Shown: positions 37,012 to 45,631, numbered from the stretch's first letter. The stretch: DNA of 46,095 bases from Flavobacteriaceae bacterium (GCA_029243165.1 JAQWSN010000029.1:1-46095), one strand, 5' to 3'. Numbers and translations are program-made. Notes: generated by a model not told the origin, from the sequence alone.

Positions 37012-37584
37012 ATGAGTAAAACACTTTTCAAACTTTCGGTATTGTTTCTGATCACTACAAGCTGTTCTTTTTCAGAATACGATACACTGTTAAAAACAGA
37101 ACTCAAAAAAAATCAAAAAGTAGATTCTGTATTTTTTAATCTTCGCTTAGGAGAATCAAAAGAAATCTACCACAAAAAAAGCTGGGATTTGAACAACAGC
37201 AGACAGGTAGTGCAGGGGCGATCCTATTTTTACATGAAAAAAATTTTTTCAGATTCAAAAACTGAAAAGAAAAGAAACGATTTTGCACTTGAATTTAGTG
37301 GAAGATTCAACTCCGAAAAAAAAATGAAGATGTTGGATGTAAAATTTTATCATTTGCTTTGGACTCCCTGGAACGAAATGTATCAAGCACCTAAGCTTCT
37401 TCCTAGAATTCTAGATTCCTTGGAACTTTGGTTTCCAGGAAACCCTTTTTTAGAAGTCAAAACCGGTAATGACTCAATCCCCAGCATCCATGTTAAGATA
37501 GATGGAGACCGAAGGTTTCGTGTCTTTGTGGAAAATTCACAAGATGTAGCCGTCAAAATAGATGATCTAAATGAAGACAATTAA
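37012..37584 (+). CDS. Small lipoprotein of unknown family in VCBS operon
   Basis: A 190-residue protein with a lipoprotein signal and Cys18 (LITTSC). The mature part is charged and rich in beta-type segments (for example SWDLNNSRQ, FALEFSGRF, MLDVKFYHLLW, FLEVKTGND, IHVKIDGDRRF). I recognise no domain or catalytic motif. It starts 17 bases after the first giant VCBS gene and overlaps the start of the second by 14 bases, so it is translationally tied to them. An accessory surface or periplasmic partner of the VCBS proteins is a reasonable guess but not shown by sequence. Confidence 0.75.
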   Translation: MSKTLFKLSVLFLITTSCSFSEYDTLLKTELKKNQKVDSVFFNLRLGESKEIYHKKSWDLNNSRQVVQGRSYFYMKKIFSDSKTEKKRNDFALEFSGRFNSEKKMKMLDVKFYHLLWTPWNEMYQAPKLLPRILDSLELWFPGNPFLEVKTGNDSIPSIHVKIDGDRRFRVFVENSQDVAVKIDDLNEDN

Positions 37585-40500
37585 ACCCCAATTTATTTGG
37601 AAATGCAGTTCTTTATTGGTGCTGATCTTAAGTATTCTCTCTTGTGGAAAAAACAAGTCAGAGAAACTGTTTCATTTAATTTCTTCTGAAAAAAGCGGAA
37701 TTACCTTTTCAAATGATTTAACCTATTCCGATGATTTTAATGTCTACAAATACCGAAACTTTTACAATGGTGGAGGTATTGCTGTTGGAGATGTCAATAA
37801 CGACGGTCTGGTTGATTTGTATTTTACAGCCAATCAAAAATCCAATGAACTTTACCTTAATCAAGGGGATTTTAAATTTAACCGTGTAACGGAAACTGCT
37901 GGTGTAGGAGGAAAAAAAGCTTGGGCTACAGGGGTTACTATGGTTGACATTAATGCCGACGGATGGCTTGATATTTACGTTTGTAATTCGGGCGATTTGG
38001 AGGGAGACAACAAACAAAACGAACTCTTTATCAATAATCAAGATGGGACTTTTGAAGAAAATGCTGCTAGCTACGGTCTAGACGACAAAGGATTTTCAAC
38101 CCATTCGGTCTTCTTTGATTATGACAAAGACGGTGATCTAGACGTTTACCTTTTAAACAATTCTTATCAAGCTATAGGAAGTTTCGACCTAAGAAGAGAA
38201 GAGCGACCAAAACGGGATGCTTTGGGAGGAGATAAGTTAATGCGAAACGACAATGGCATTTTTGTGGATGTCAGTGAAAAAGCAGGAATTTATGGAAGTG
38301 TTATCGGATTTGGATTGGGAGTGACTGTTGGGGATGTAAATGGAGATCAATGGGAAGATATTTTTATTTCTAATGATTTTTTCGAACGAGATTACCTCTA
38401 CATCAACCAACAAAACGGGAGTTTTAAAGAGGTTTTAACCCAACAAATGAAATCAATCAGCGGTGCTTCTATGGGAGCGGATATGGCCGATATTGATAAT
38501 GATGGAGACAATGATATTTTTGTTACAGAAATGCTTCCCTCCGATTATGAACGACTAAAATCTGTAACTACATTTGAAGACTGGAACCGATATCGATACA
38601 ATGTAAAAAACTCCTACCACCACCAGTTTACTAGAAATATGCTTCATCGTAACAACGCTAATGAAAGTTTTAGTGAAGTGGGAAGAATGGCAGGAGTAGA
38701 AGCTACAGATTGGAGCTGGGGTGCGCTTTTTTTTGATATGAATAACGACGGTCTTAAAGATCTTTTTGTATCCAACGGAATCTACAAAGACCTAACTGAC
38801 CAAGACTACCTCCAATACATTTCGAGTGAAGAAGTTGTGAATTCCATTGTTCAAGAAAATAAGGTGAATTACAAAAAACTCATTGATATCATTCCTTCTG
38901 AAAAGGTGCCCAATAGTGGCTTTTTAAACTTAGGACAAACTCGTTTCAAGAGAACAGCTTCTTTAGGCTTAGATACCCCGAGTTTTTCAAACGGATCTGC
39001 CTATGCAGATCTTGATAATGATGGTGACTTAGATTTGATTGTAAACAACGTCAACATGGAGTCTTTTATTTACCGAAATAATTTGTCTAAAGAAACCGCA
39101 AATTACCTCCAAATTCAACTCAAGGGTGAAGGAAAAAACACCTTTGCTCTTGGTACTCAAGTAAGTGTTTTCACAGAAAAGGATACACTGTATTTTGAAC
39201 AGCAACCCGCAAGAGGATTTCAATCCAGTGTGGATCCAAGAATTACAATCGGCTTGGGAAAAAGTGCAAAAGCTTCGGTAGAAGTTTTATGGCCATCAGG
39301 TAAAAAGAGCCTGTTAAACGAAGTTGTACAAAATCAAACCCTTGTTTTAGAGGAAAAAAAAGCTCAGTTGATTGAAAATATTCCTTCAAAAAATAAAATT
39401 CCTCTTTTTACAAAAGCGAGCGAAAACGTACTCGTCTACAAACACAAAGAAGCTAATTTTGTGGATTTCCATCGCGAGCGACTCACCTATCACATGTGCA
39501 GCGGAGAAGGCCCTCTTAGCAGTGTAGGCGACCTCAACGGTGACGGATTAGAGGATTTGGTAATTCCTGGACCGAAAAACGAATCCACTACGGTATTCAT
39601 CCAAAATTCTCAAGGAAACTTTTCAGCCCTAAGGCAAGACGTTTTTAGTAAGCAAGCACGTGCTGAACATACGGAATCCTTGCTATTCGATGCAGATGGT
39701 GATGGCGACCTTGATTTGTATCTTGCCTCAGGCAGCGTTGAATTGAGTGCTTTTTCTGATTTTCTTTACGACCGTTTGTTTTTCAACCAAGGGGATGGAA
39801 CCTTTAGCATGTCCTCACAAAAATTTCCTTCAGAAGGAACGAGAATGAATACAGGAGTGGTCAAATCCGCAGATTTTGATCAGGACGGTGATCAAGATTT
39901 ATTCGTAGGAGAACGAACTAAAATTGGTGCTTATGGGCAAGCGGGTTCGGGATATCTTTTAGAGAACAACGGTCAGGGACAATTTGAAGAAGTGAGCTCA
40001 GAAAAGGCTCCTTTTTTAAATCAATTTGGAATGATAACCGATGCTGTTTTTAATGATTGGGATCAAGACGGTGATCCGGATCTTATCGTAGCAGGAGAAT
40101 TTATGGGATTGGAAATTTTAGAAAATGTGGGCGGTAAGTTCATCCAAAAAAAAGATCCTCTTTTGTCATCATACAAAGGTTGGTGGAATACCCTTCACGC
40201 GGTTGATGTGGATCAAGATGGGGATATGGATCTCATTGGAGGAAACCACGGGATCAATTCCAGATTCAACGCATCTGAGTCACACCCCATCAAACTTTAC
40301 CTCAACGATTTTGATCGAAACGGTTCTGTCGAAGGTATCCTAACCTTCTCCAACAAGGAATCCAGAGACCTCCCTTATGCACTGCGCCATACTTTAATTG
40401 ATCAAATTAAAAGTTTAAAGAAAAAATTTCCTGATTACCAGTCCTTTAAAAATGCTGATATTAATCAGATTTTTAGTCCAAAAGAAATGGAGGGGGTTCA

Positions 40501-40870
40501 AGTATTGAAAGCCACTACGTTGGAATCCATGGTATTTCTCAATGAAGGTGGGTTTAATTTTAGTGCACATGCACTTCCTCAAGAAGCGCAACTTGCTCCA
40601 GTGTATGCTATTGAAGACGGAGATTTTGATCGCGATGGTGATTTGGATCTTGTCCTCGGTGGAAATCTTTATCGGGCCAAGCCTGAAGTTGGAATTTACG
40701 ATGCCAGCCACGGGGTGTACTTGGAAAATAATGAGGGAACATACATGGCTAGTTCCCGAGCAAATGACTTTTATGTTAAAGGGGAGATTCGAGACATCAA
40801 GCGTATCGATAATCAGGTTTTTGTTTTTCGCTCAAATGATAGCATAGCCGTTTTAAAAACTACACGATGA
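37571..40870 (+). CDS. Giant FG-GAP/VCBS-ASPIC lipoprotein, paralog 2
   Basis: Paralog of the gene at 33740, 1099 residues, lipidated Cys25 (SILSC). Seven calcium-type motifs span about residues 74-487 (DVNNDGLVD, DINADGWLD, DYDKDGDLD, DVNGDQWED, DIDNDGDND, DMNNDGLKD, DLDNDGDLD). The ASPIC/UnbV domain is at about 526-595 (RGFQSS, VLWPSG). Then come the shared linker (YKHKEANFVDFHRERL) and a second motif set at about 653-1025. It has one motif more than its relatives, a late DFDRDGDLD near residue 1017. Overlaps the small lipoprotein gene by 14 bases and the next paralog by 4, pointing to translational coupling. Confidence 0.9.
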   Translation: MKTIKPQFIWKCSSLLVLILSILSCGKNKSEKLFHLISSEKSGITFSNDLTYSDDFNVYKYRNFYNGGGIAVGDVNNDGLVDLYFTANQKSNELYLNQGDFKFNRVTETAGVGGKKAWATGVTMVDINADGWLDIYVCNSGDLEGDNKQNELFINNQDGTFEENAASYGLDDKGFSTHSVFFDYDKDGDLDVYLLNNSYQAIGSFDLRREERPKRDALGGDKLMRNDNGIFVDVSEKAGIYGSVIGFGLGVTVGDVNGDQWEDIFISNDFFERDYLYINQQNGSFKEVLTQQMKSISGASMGADMADIDNDGDNDIFVTEMLPSDYERLKSVTTFEDWNRYRYNVKNSYHHQFTRNMLHRNNANESFSEVGRMAGVEATDWSWGALFFDMNNDGLKDLFVSNGIYKDLTDQDYLQYISSEEVVNSIVQENKVNYKKLIDIIPSEKVPNSGFLNLGQTRFKRTASLGLDTPSFSNGSAYADLDNDGDLDLIVNNVNMESFIYRNNLSKETANYLQIQLKGEGKNTFALGTQVSVFTEKDTLYFEQQPARGFQSSVDPRITIGLGKSAKASVEVLWPSGKKSLLNEVVQNQTLVLEEKKAQLIENIPSKNKIPLFTKASENVLVYKHKEANFVDFHRERLTYHMCSGEGPLSSVGDLNGDGLEDLVIPGPKNESTTVFIQNSQGNFSALRQDVFSKQARAEHTESLLFDADGDGDLDLYLASGSVELSAFSDFLYDRLFFNQGDGTFSMSSQKFPSEGTRMNTGVVKSADFDQDGDQDLFVGERTKIGAYGQAGSGYLLENNGQGQFEEVSSEKAPFLNQFGMITDAVFNDWDQDGDPDLIVAGEFMGLEILENVGGKFIQKKDPLLSSYKGWWNTLHAVDVDQDGDMDLIGGNHGINSRFNASESHPIKLYLNDFDRNGSVEGILTFSNKESRDLPYALRHTLIDQIKSLKKKFPDYQSFKNADINQIFSPKEMEGVQVLKATTLESMVFLNEGGFNFSAHALPQEAQLAPVYAIEDGDFDRDGDLDLVLGGNLYRAKPEVGIYDASHGVYLENNEGTYMASSRANDFYVKGEIRDIKRIDNQVFVFRSNDSIAVLKTTR

Positions 40871-43800
40871 TATTAAAAAAAGTATTCGTTGGAATACTGT
40901 TGATTGGGTTCATTGGCTGCCAAACCAAGGGGGAGCAGAAAATTGAAAATGCCCATTTCAACATGGCCGTTCGAACTTCGGAACAAACGGGAATTCGATT
41001 TGAAAACACGCTAAAAGATCAATCAGATCTCAACATTATTGAGTATTTGTATTATTACAACGGAGGTGGCGTAGCCGTAGGAGATATCAATAATGACGGC
41101 TTGGAAGACCTCTTTTTTTCTGCCAATCAGTTGCCAGATAAATTGTATTTAAATTTGGGAGAACTCAAGTTTCGTGATGTTTCAGTGGAAGCTGGAATCG
41201 ATCAAACCAACTCTTGGTCCACAGGAGTCAGCATGCAAGATGTAAACAATGATGGTCTCCTAGATATTTACGTTTGTAAAGTTGGAACCTTTAATTCACT
41301 AGACGCACGTAACCAGCTCTACCTCAACAATGGAGATTTGACTTTTACAGAATCTGCTCAAAAACTGGGGGTTGATTTTTCAGGGTTTTCAACACAAGCA
41401 GCCTTTTTAGATTATGATAAAGATGGTGATTTGGATTTTTATTTATTGAATCACAACATTCATTCGGTCAGAAGCTACGGTACAGTAAAAAACCGAAAAG
41501 ACCAAGATACTCTAGCAGGAGATCGTTTTTATGAAAACAAAATTAATGAGATTGGGGTTTTTGTTGACGTTACCGAGGCATCACAAATTTACAACAGCCC
41601 GTTGGGGTATGGACTCGCTATTGGGGTTTCAGATTTTAATCAGGACGGCTGGCCCGATTTGTACATTGGAAATGACTTTCATGAAAACGACTACCTCTAT
41701 CTTAACAATCAAAACAACAGCTTTACCGAATCCATAGCAACATCCATGAATCATACTTCCCGTTTTACCATGGGTGTAGATGTTGCTGATCTGAATAATG
41801 ATGGAAAACTAGATCTTTTCACAACAGACATGCTTCCTTTTGATCCTAAAATCTTATTAAAATCGGGTGGGGAAGATTCCGATAAAGTGGCTAGAATAAA
41901 ACAAAAATATGGTTTTAATAGCCAGTATGCACGTAATCACTTACAGATCAATCAAGGAAATAACACTTATGCTGATCTTGCTCTAATGACTGAAACTTAC
42001 GCTTCGGACTGGAGCTGGGGAGTCTTGCTGGCAGATTTTGATAACGACGGCTGGAATGATATTTTTATTCCTAATGGAATTGTAAAAAGGCCCAATGACT
42101 TGGATTACATAAAGTACTTGAGTAATAGTAATTTCAGTCAATTTGAAAGTTCTAAAAAGGAGCAGCTACGGGTCAAGATAATTGATGAGATGCCAACGCT
42201 ACAGATTCCCAATCTATTGATTAAAAATAAAGGAAATTTGGACTTTGAGTTGATTGGAAACTCCCCAATCGGGTCTCCTGGATTTACTACAGGAGCAGCC
42301 TACAGCGACCTAGACAACGACGGGGACTTGGATCTTATTTTTAACAATATCAACGCTGCTGCCCAAATCTTAGAAAATCAACATGACCCAAAGCGTGGGA
42401 TTCAAATTGAATTAAAACCCACGAAAGAATACCCTCAATTGTTAGGAACAAAAGTGCGCTATTTTTCAGGGGGGCAAAGTTGGATCAAAGAATATCAGAT
42501 TTTGAGAGGATTTCAATCCACATCATCTCATAAGCTCAATTTGTCTTTACCGGATGGGAAAACCTTGGATTCTATTCAGGTTTTTTGGCCTCATGGACGC
42601 ACCGCTTTAATTGGAAGTCCTCAGAAAAATCTTTTGATTTTAAGCCCATCTTCTTCTGACCCTTTAACTAAAAATAAAAAAATAGATTCTCGATTTGAGC
42701 TTAAAAAATTTCCTTTTCGACACATTGAAAACACCTATTATGACGAGGATAAAGAGGCATTGATCCCCGAACGGCTTTCGCAAGAAGGACCGGCTTGGGC
42801 TTATGCAGACTTTGATCAGGATGGGATCAAAGATTTTTTTATTGGAGGAGCCAAAGAACAGCCTGCCCAAATTTTGTTTGGAACAGCTAAGGGAACTTTT
42901 TACAATAAATTTATCTCTGATTTTGACCGTGATAGAGGATTTGAGGACGTTGCTGCGGCTACCCTTGATATTGATCGTGATGGAGATCTAGACCTTTACA
43001 TCGGTAGTGGCGGAAATCAAGAAGTCTCACCCAACCCAAGTCTTGAAGATCGAATTTATGTCAACGACGGACAGGGTATTTTTAAACGGGCCCCCATCCC
43101 CTTACCCCAAACCAATACGGGTTGTGTTGCAATAGCAGATTTTGATAATGATCAATTTCCAGATTATTTTATTGGCAGTAGAAATATTACAGGCGCTTAT
43201 GGTCTAACTCCCAATAGCTTTATTGTCCAAAATGAAAACGGAATCGCCATGAAAATTTTGGACCGTAAACAATGGGGCATGATTAGCGATGCTAAATGGG
43301 CCGATCTTAACGGAGATCGCTTTTTAGATTTAATTTTGGTTGGTGACTGGATGCCAATTACAATCTTGATCAATAATCAAGGCAAATCCTTTGAAAATAA
43401 AACACTAGAATTCGGTTTGGGCAATACACAGGGCCTTTGGAATACAGTTGAACTTTTTGATTTTGATCAAAACGGCTTTCTGGATATTATTGCTGGAAAT
43501 TCAGGAACCAATTCCAAATGGCATCCTAGTGAGACGCGCCCTGTAAAATTGTATCTGGATGATTTTGATGAAAATCAACAAGCTGACCCTATTGTATTTT
43601 ATCCCTACGGAGATCGAAATATTCCTTTTGCTGGAAAAGATAAGTTAGCGAGCCAACTGCCTGTGATAAAAAAACGCTTTACTCGATATGAAGATTTTGC
43701 AGAAGTATCAGACATTAAAACTTTACTTGGAAAAAGTGAGGAAGATATCTTACAAATCAAACAGCTAAACGAACTGCGCTCCATGGTTTTTTTAAACCAA

Positions 43801-44118
43801 GACGGGAATCGTTTTAGTTCTCATCCACTCCCCGATGTAGCACAACAAAGTTCCATTGAAGGATTTAGTATTGACCCTACAAATGGTGCTATTGCTTTTG
43901 TAGGGAATTCTTCGGCTTGGGTGGTAGAATTAGGCAGTAGTTTAGCCAATCCTGGTGGGATCCTCCATGGATTCGATCCCAAAACAAAACAATACGAATC
44001 TTACGAGGCTTTTCCTTTACCCCTAGGAACCGAAGGGAAACACATTCAACAAATTCCCAATGGGGATTACGTAGTTATTGTAAATAATGGAGACTCATAC
44101 CAAATAACGGTAAAATAG
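40867..44118 (+). CDS. Giant FG-GAP/VCBS-ASPIC lipoprotein, paralog 3
   Basis: Third paralog, 1083 residues, lipidated Cys18 (LIGFIGC). Seven motifs lie at about residues 72-488 (DINNDGLED through DLDNDGDLD) and the ASPIC/UnbV domain at about 525-595 (RGFQST, VFWPHG). Six weaker motifs follow at about 647-905, the last degraded (DFDENQQAD). The tail shares ASQLPVIKKR-F-RYEDFA with paralog 1 but lacks the extra calcium motif of paralog 2; instead it ends in a Gly/Asn-rich stretch. Its ATG overlaps the previous stop (ATGA). Last gene of the run; no clear terminator follows. Confidence 0.9.
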   Translation: MILKKVFVGILLIGFIGCQTKGEQKIENAHFNMAVRTSEQTGIRFENTLKDQSDLNIIEYLYYYNGGGVAVGDINNDGLEDLFFSANQLPDKLYLNLGELKFRDVSVEAGIDQTNSWSTGVSMQDVNNDGLLDIYVCKVGTFNSLDARNQLYLNNGDLTFTESAQKLGVDFSGFSTQAAFLDYDKDGDLDFYLLNHNIHSVRSYGTVKNRKDQDTLAGDRFYENKINEIGVFVDVTEASQIYNSPLGYGLAIGVSDFNQDGWPDLYIGNDFHENDYLYLNNQNNSFTESIATSMNHTSRFTMGVDVADLNNDGKLDLFTTDMLPFDPKILLKSGGEDSDKVARIKQKYGFNSQYARNHLQINQGNNTYADLALMTETYASDWSWGVLLADFDNDGWNDIFIPNGIVKRPNDLDYIKYLSNSNFSQFESSKKEQLRVKIIDEMPTLQIPNLLIKNKGNLDFELIGNSPIGSPGFTTGAAYSDLDNDGDLDLIFNNINAAAQILENQHDPKRGIQIELKPTKEYPQLLGTKVRYFSGGQSWIKEYQILRGFQSTSSHKLNLSLPDGKTLDSIQVFWPHGRTALIGSPQKNLLILSPSSSDPLTKNKKIDSRFELKKFPFRHIENTYYDEDKEALIPERLSQEGPAWAYADFDQDGIKDFFIGGAKEQPAQILFGTAKGTFYNKFISDFDRDRGFEDVAAATLDIDRDGDLDLYIGSGGNQEVSPNPSLEDRIYVNDGQGIFKRAPIPLPQTNTGCVAIADFDNDQFPDYFIGSRNITGAYGLTPNSFIVQNENGIAMKILDRKQWGMISDAKWADLNGDRFLDLILVGDWMPITILINNQGKSFENKTLEFGLGNTQGLWNTVELFDFDQNGFLDIIAGNSGTNSKWHPSETRPVKLYLDDFDENQQADPIVFYPYGDRNIPFAGKDKLASQLPVIKKRFTRYEDFAEVSDIKTLLGKSEEDILQIKQLNELRSMVFLNQDGNRFSSHPLPDVAQQSSIEGFSIDPTNGAIAFVGNSSAWVVELGSSLANPGGILHGFDPKTKQYESYEAFPLPLGTEGKHIQQIPNGDYVVIVNNGDSYQITVK

Positions 44119-44129
44119 AATCCTTCTTT

Positions 44130-44525
44130 TTATTGCTGGGTGGTGATTTGCACTACCCCTCCCGATCCAGCAAAGCCGTAATTCGCAATTTCAGTAGCTT
44201 TTTTTAAAAGTTGGATTTTAGTGATTTCGACGGGATTGACAGAAAAAACCGTTCTCGAAAAAGTACCTACTTGAGTACCGTTTACAACAAAAAGAACTTC
44301 CTTTGGAGTGTTGACTCCTGCAATACCTCGAATAAAAACTTGGGCATTTTGTCCTTGCCCACGAGTTACTATTCCCGGATACATCCGCAAACGATCAAGT
44401 AAAGATACATTAACTAATGTTTCCTCTTTGGTAGGTCTCTGCTTTGGGTCATTCGATGCAACCTTAGTAGTGCCACAACATATTAATAAAAATCCCAGTA
44501 ATAAAGTTAAAAATGTTTTTTTCAT
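44130..44525 (-). CDS. Stand-alone TonB-receptor plug-domain lipoprotein
   Basis: Only 131 residues: a lipoprotein signal with Cys16/Cys17 (FLLICC) and then an isolated plug domain. The features match SusC-type plugs: LLDRLRMYPGI, the V-F-I-R-G-I strand, PLFVVNG-like LFVVNGTQVG, and IQLLKKATEIANYGFAGSGGVVQITT. There is no barrel and no frameshift remnant downstream, so this is a complete small gene, not a fragment. It is convergent with the last VCBS gene. How a plug without a barrel works is unknown; it may bind TonB, ligand or an outer-membrane partner. Confidence 0.85.
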   Translation of the reverse strand: MKKTFLTLLLGFLLICCGTTKVASNDPKQRPTKEETLVNVSLLDRLRMYPGIVTRGQGQNAQVFIRGIAGVNTPKEVLFVVNGTQVGTFSRTVFSVNPVEITKIQLLKKATEIANYGFAGSGGVVQITTQQ

Positions 44526-44634
44526 CCGTTTGTTTAATAGATTAAAAGTACTAATTAAAACTCTTTTTAGAATTTTATTTCACTAGCAGTGAAGTCAAGT
44601 GATTTAATTCAAAAATGCTGGAATGGATATCCTC

Positions 44635-44642
44635 TAATTTTG
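44635..44642 (+). promoter_or_regulatory. Candidate -7 element of RidA-like gene
   Basis: TAATTTTG fits TAnnTTTG, 28 bases before the start codon. No clear -33 element at normal spacing. Confidence 0.35.
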
Positions 44643-44669
44643 TAAATTGTATTAAATCAAATTATTTGT

Positions 44670-45221
44670 ATGAAACCAATCATTACCTTTTTGCTGATTT
44701 TGAGTTTTATTTCTTGTAATCAGACATCCAAAGATTCAACTCATTCCAAAACAGACCCATCTTACAACCCAGAAGCTCAATTAGAAAAACTTGGAATACA
44801 ATTGCCCGAAGTGTCTCTCCCAGTTGCCAATTATGTTAGGGCAGTCAAAACGGGAAACTTATTGTTTTTATCTGGAAGCGGTCCCAAGAAAGAAGATGGT
44901 AATTACATAACCGGAAAGGTAGGTTCCGACTTGAGTATTGAACAAGGCTATGAAGCTGCTCGAATAACTGGCATTAACCACCTGGCTACACTTAAAGCAG
45001 AACTGGGTGATTTGAGAAGAGTGAAAAGAATTGTAAAAGTTTTGGGTATGGTGAATTCCTCTCCTGAATTTACGGAACAACCTAAAGTGATTAATGGGTT
45101 TTCTGATTTGATGGTGGAAGTATTCGGAGAACGAGGGAAACATGCCCGTTCAGCAGTTGGAATGGCATCATTACCCATTGGAATAGCGGTTGAAATTGAA
45201 TTGATTATAGAATTTGAGTAA
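44670..45221 (+). CDS. RidA-family lipoprotein
   Basis: RidA/YjgF-fold protein. The family removes reactive enamine/imine intermediates made by PLP enzymes. The fold is clear from residue 55 on: VKTGNLLFLSGSGP, the ARSAVGMASLPIG segment with the conserved Arg near residue 162, and the final EIELI. Unlike the usual cytosolic enzyme, it has an N-terminal lipoprotein signal with Cys16 (LSFISC) followed by a Ser/Thr-rich linker, so it should sit outside the cytoplasm. The length, about 150 residues after the linker, fits the longer RidA subgroup. Substrate outside the cytoplasm is unknown. Confidence 0.86.
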   Translation: MKPIITFLLILSFISCNQTSKDSTHSKTDPSYNPEAQLEKLGIQLPEVSLPVANYVRAVKTGNLLFLSGSGPKKEDGNYITGKVGSDLSIEQGYEAARITGINHLATLKAELGDLRRVKRIVKVLGMVNSSPEFTEQPKVINGFSDLMVEVFGERGKHARSAVGMASLPIGIAVEIELIIEFE

Positions 45222-45283
45222 GCCTTTTTTCGTTGGATCCATTTTAAAGTTGCAACCCTGCTACAGATTACAGTAAAATATTG

Positions 45284-45313
45284 TTGTTTTTATCATATTT
45301 GATTTTATATTTG
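45284..45313 (+). promoter_or_regulatory. Candidate promoter for tRNA-Asn
   Basis: TTG (45284-45286), a 19-base spacer and TATATTTG (45306-45313) match the Bacteroidetes -33/-7 pattern. Transcription would start near 45320, about 118 bases before the mature tRNA. Confidence 0.55.
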
Positions 45314-45375
45314 CGGACTGTTTTGAGGGATTTGCAAATAAGATATTTTTAAAATACGCAAATCAAAACGCAAAT
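45309..45375. repeat. Cluster of ATTTGC / GCAAAT motifs
   Basis: ATTTGCG at 45309-45315, the perfect palindrome ATTTGCAAAT at 45330-45339, and ACGCAAAT twice at 45356-45363 and 45368-45375 (12-base spacing). The first copy overlaps the -7 element. Purpose unknown. Confidence 0.5.
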
Positions 45376-45437
45376 GACCGCTTAATATTAAATGTCATAT
45401 TTTTAAAAAAACTTGAATCCCTTACAAACTTTAACAT

Positions 45438-45511
45438 TCCTCCTTAGCTCAGTTGGTTAGAGCATCTGACTGTTAATCAGAGGGTCCTTGGTTCGAGTCC
45501 AAGAGGGGGAG
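45438..45511 (+). tRNA. tRNA-Asn (anticodon GTT)
   Basis: A 74-base cloverleaf. Acceptor arms TCCTCCT and AGGGGGA pair with one G-T. The D-arm is GCTCAGTTGGTTAGAGC. The anticodon stem TCTGA/TCAGA holds CTGTTAA with anticodon GTT, and the T-arm is CTTGG-TTCGAGT-CCAAG. The discriminator base is G and CCA is not encoded. A hairpin terminator lies 36 bases downstream. tRNA 3' ends are frequent integration sites, and the genes that follow look accessory. Confidence 0.96.
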
Positions 45512-45547
45512 CTAGCCTAACCGCTACACTACACATTCAAACATAAG

Positions 45548-45572
45548 CCCTCACGGAAAGTGGGGGTTTTTT
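45548..45572 (+). terminator. Terminator after tRNA-Asn
   Basis: CCCTCAC (45548-45554) pairs with GTGGGGG (45560-45566) with one G-T pair around GGAAA, followed by six T. Confidence 0.85.
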
Positions 45573-45609
45573 CTTACAGTTAAATCAGAACTTAAAGTTA
45601 GTCAAATTC

Positions 45610-45629
45610 TTGGCACTCATTTGGCACTC
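45610..45629. repeat. Direct repeat TTGGCACTC x2
   Basis: TTGGCACTC occurs at 45610-45618 and 45621-45629, an 11-base period, one helical turn, between the tRNA terminator and the accessory genes. It could be a pair of integrase arm sites. Confidence 0.45.
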
Positions 45630-45631
45630 TT

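Larger units (their letters stand above)
45222..45437. other. Intergenic region upstream of tRNA-Asn
   Basis: 216 bases holding a promoter and a cluster of GCAAAT-type repeats, described as separate entries. No coding frame supported. Confidence 0.5.

Noticed and set aside
40415-40711. Minus-strand reading frame inside VCBS paralog 2
   Set aside because: Opposite to conserved calcium motifs and tail; composition is that of an antisense frame.
33740-44118. The many GATNNNGATGG-like stretches as DNA tandem repeats or a CRISPR-like array
   Set aside because: Spacing is irregular and follows protein calcium motifs; codon choice varies between copies, so the repeat is at the protein level.
44308-44586. 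Plus-strand frame opposite the plug lipoprotein
   Set aside because: The minus strand carries a lipobox and full plug domain; the plus frame has neither.
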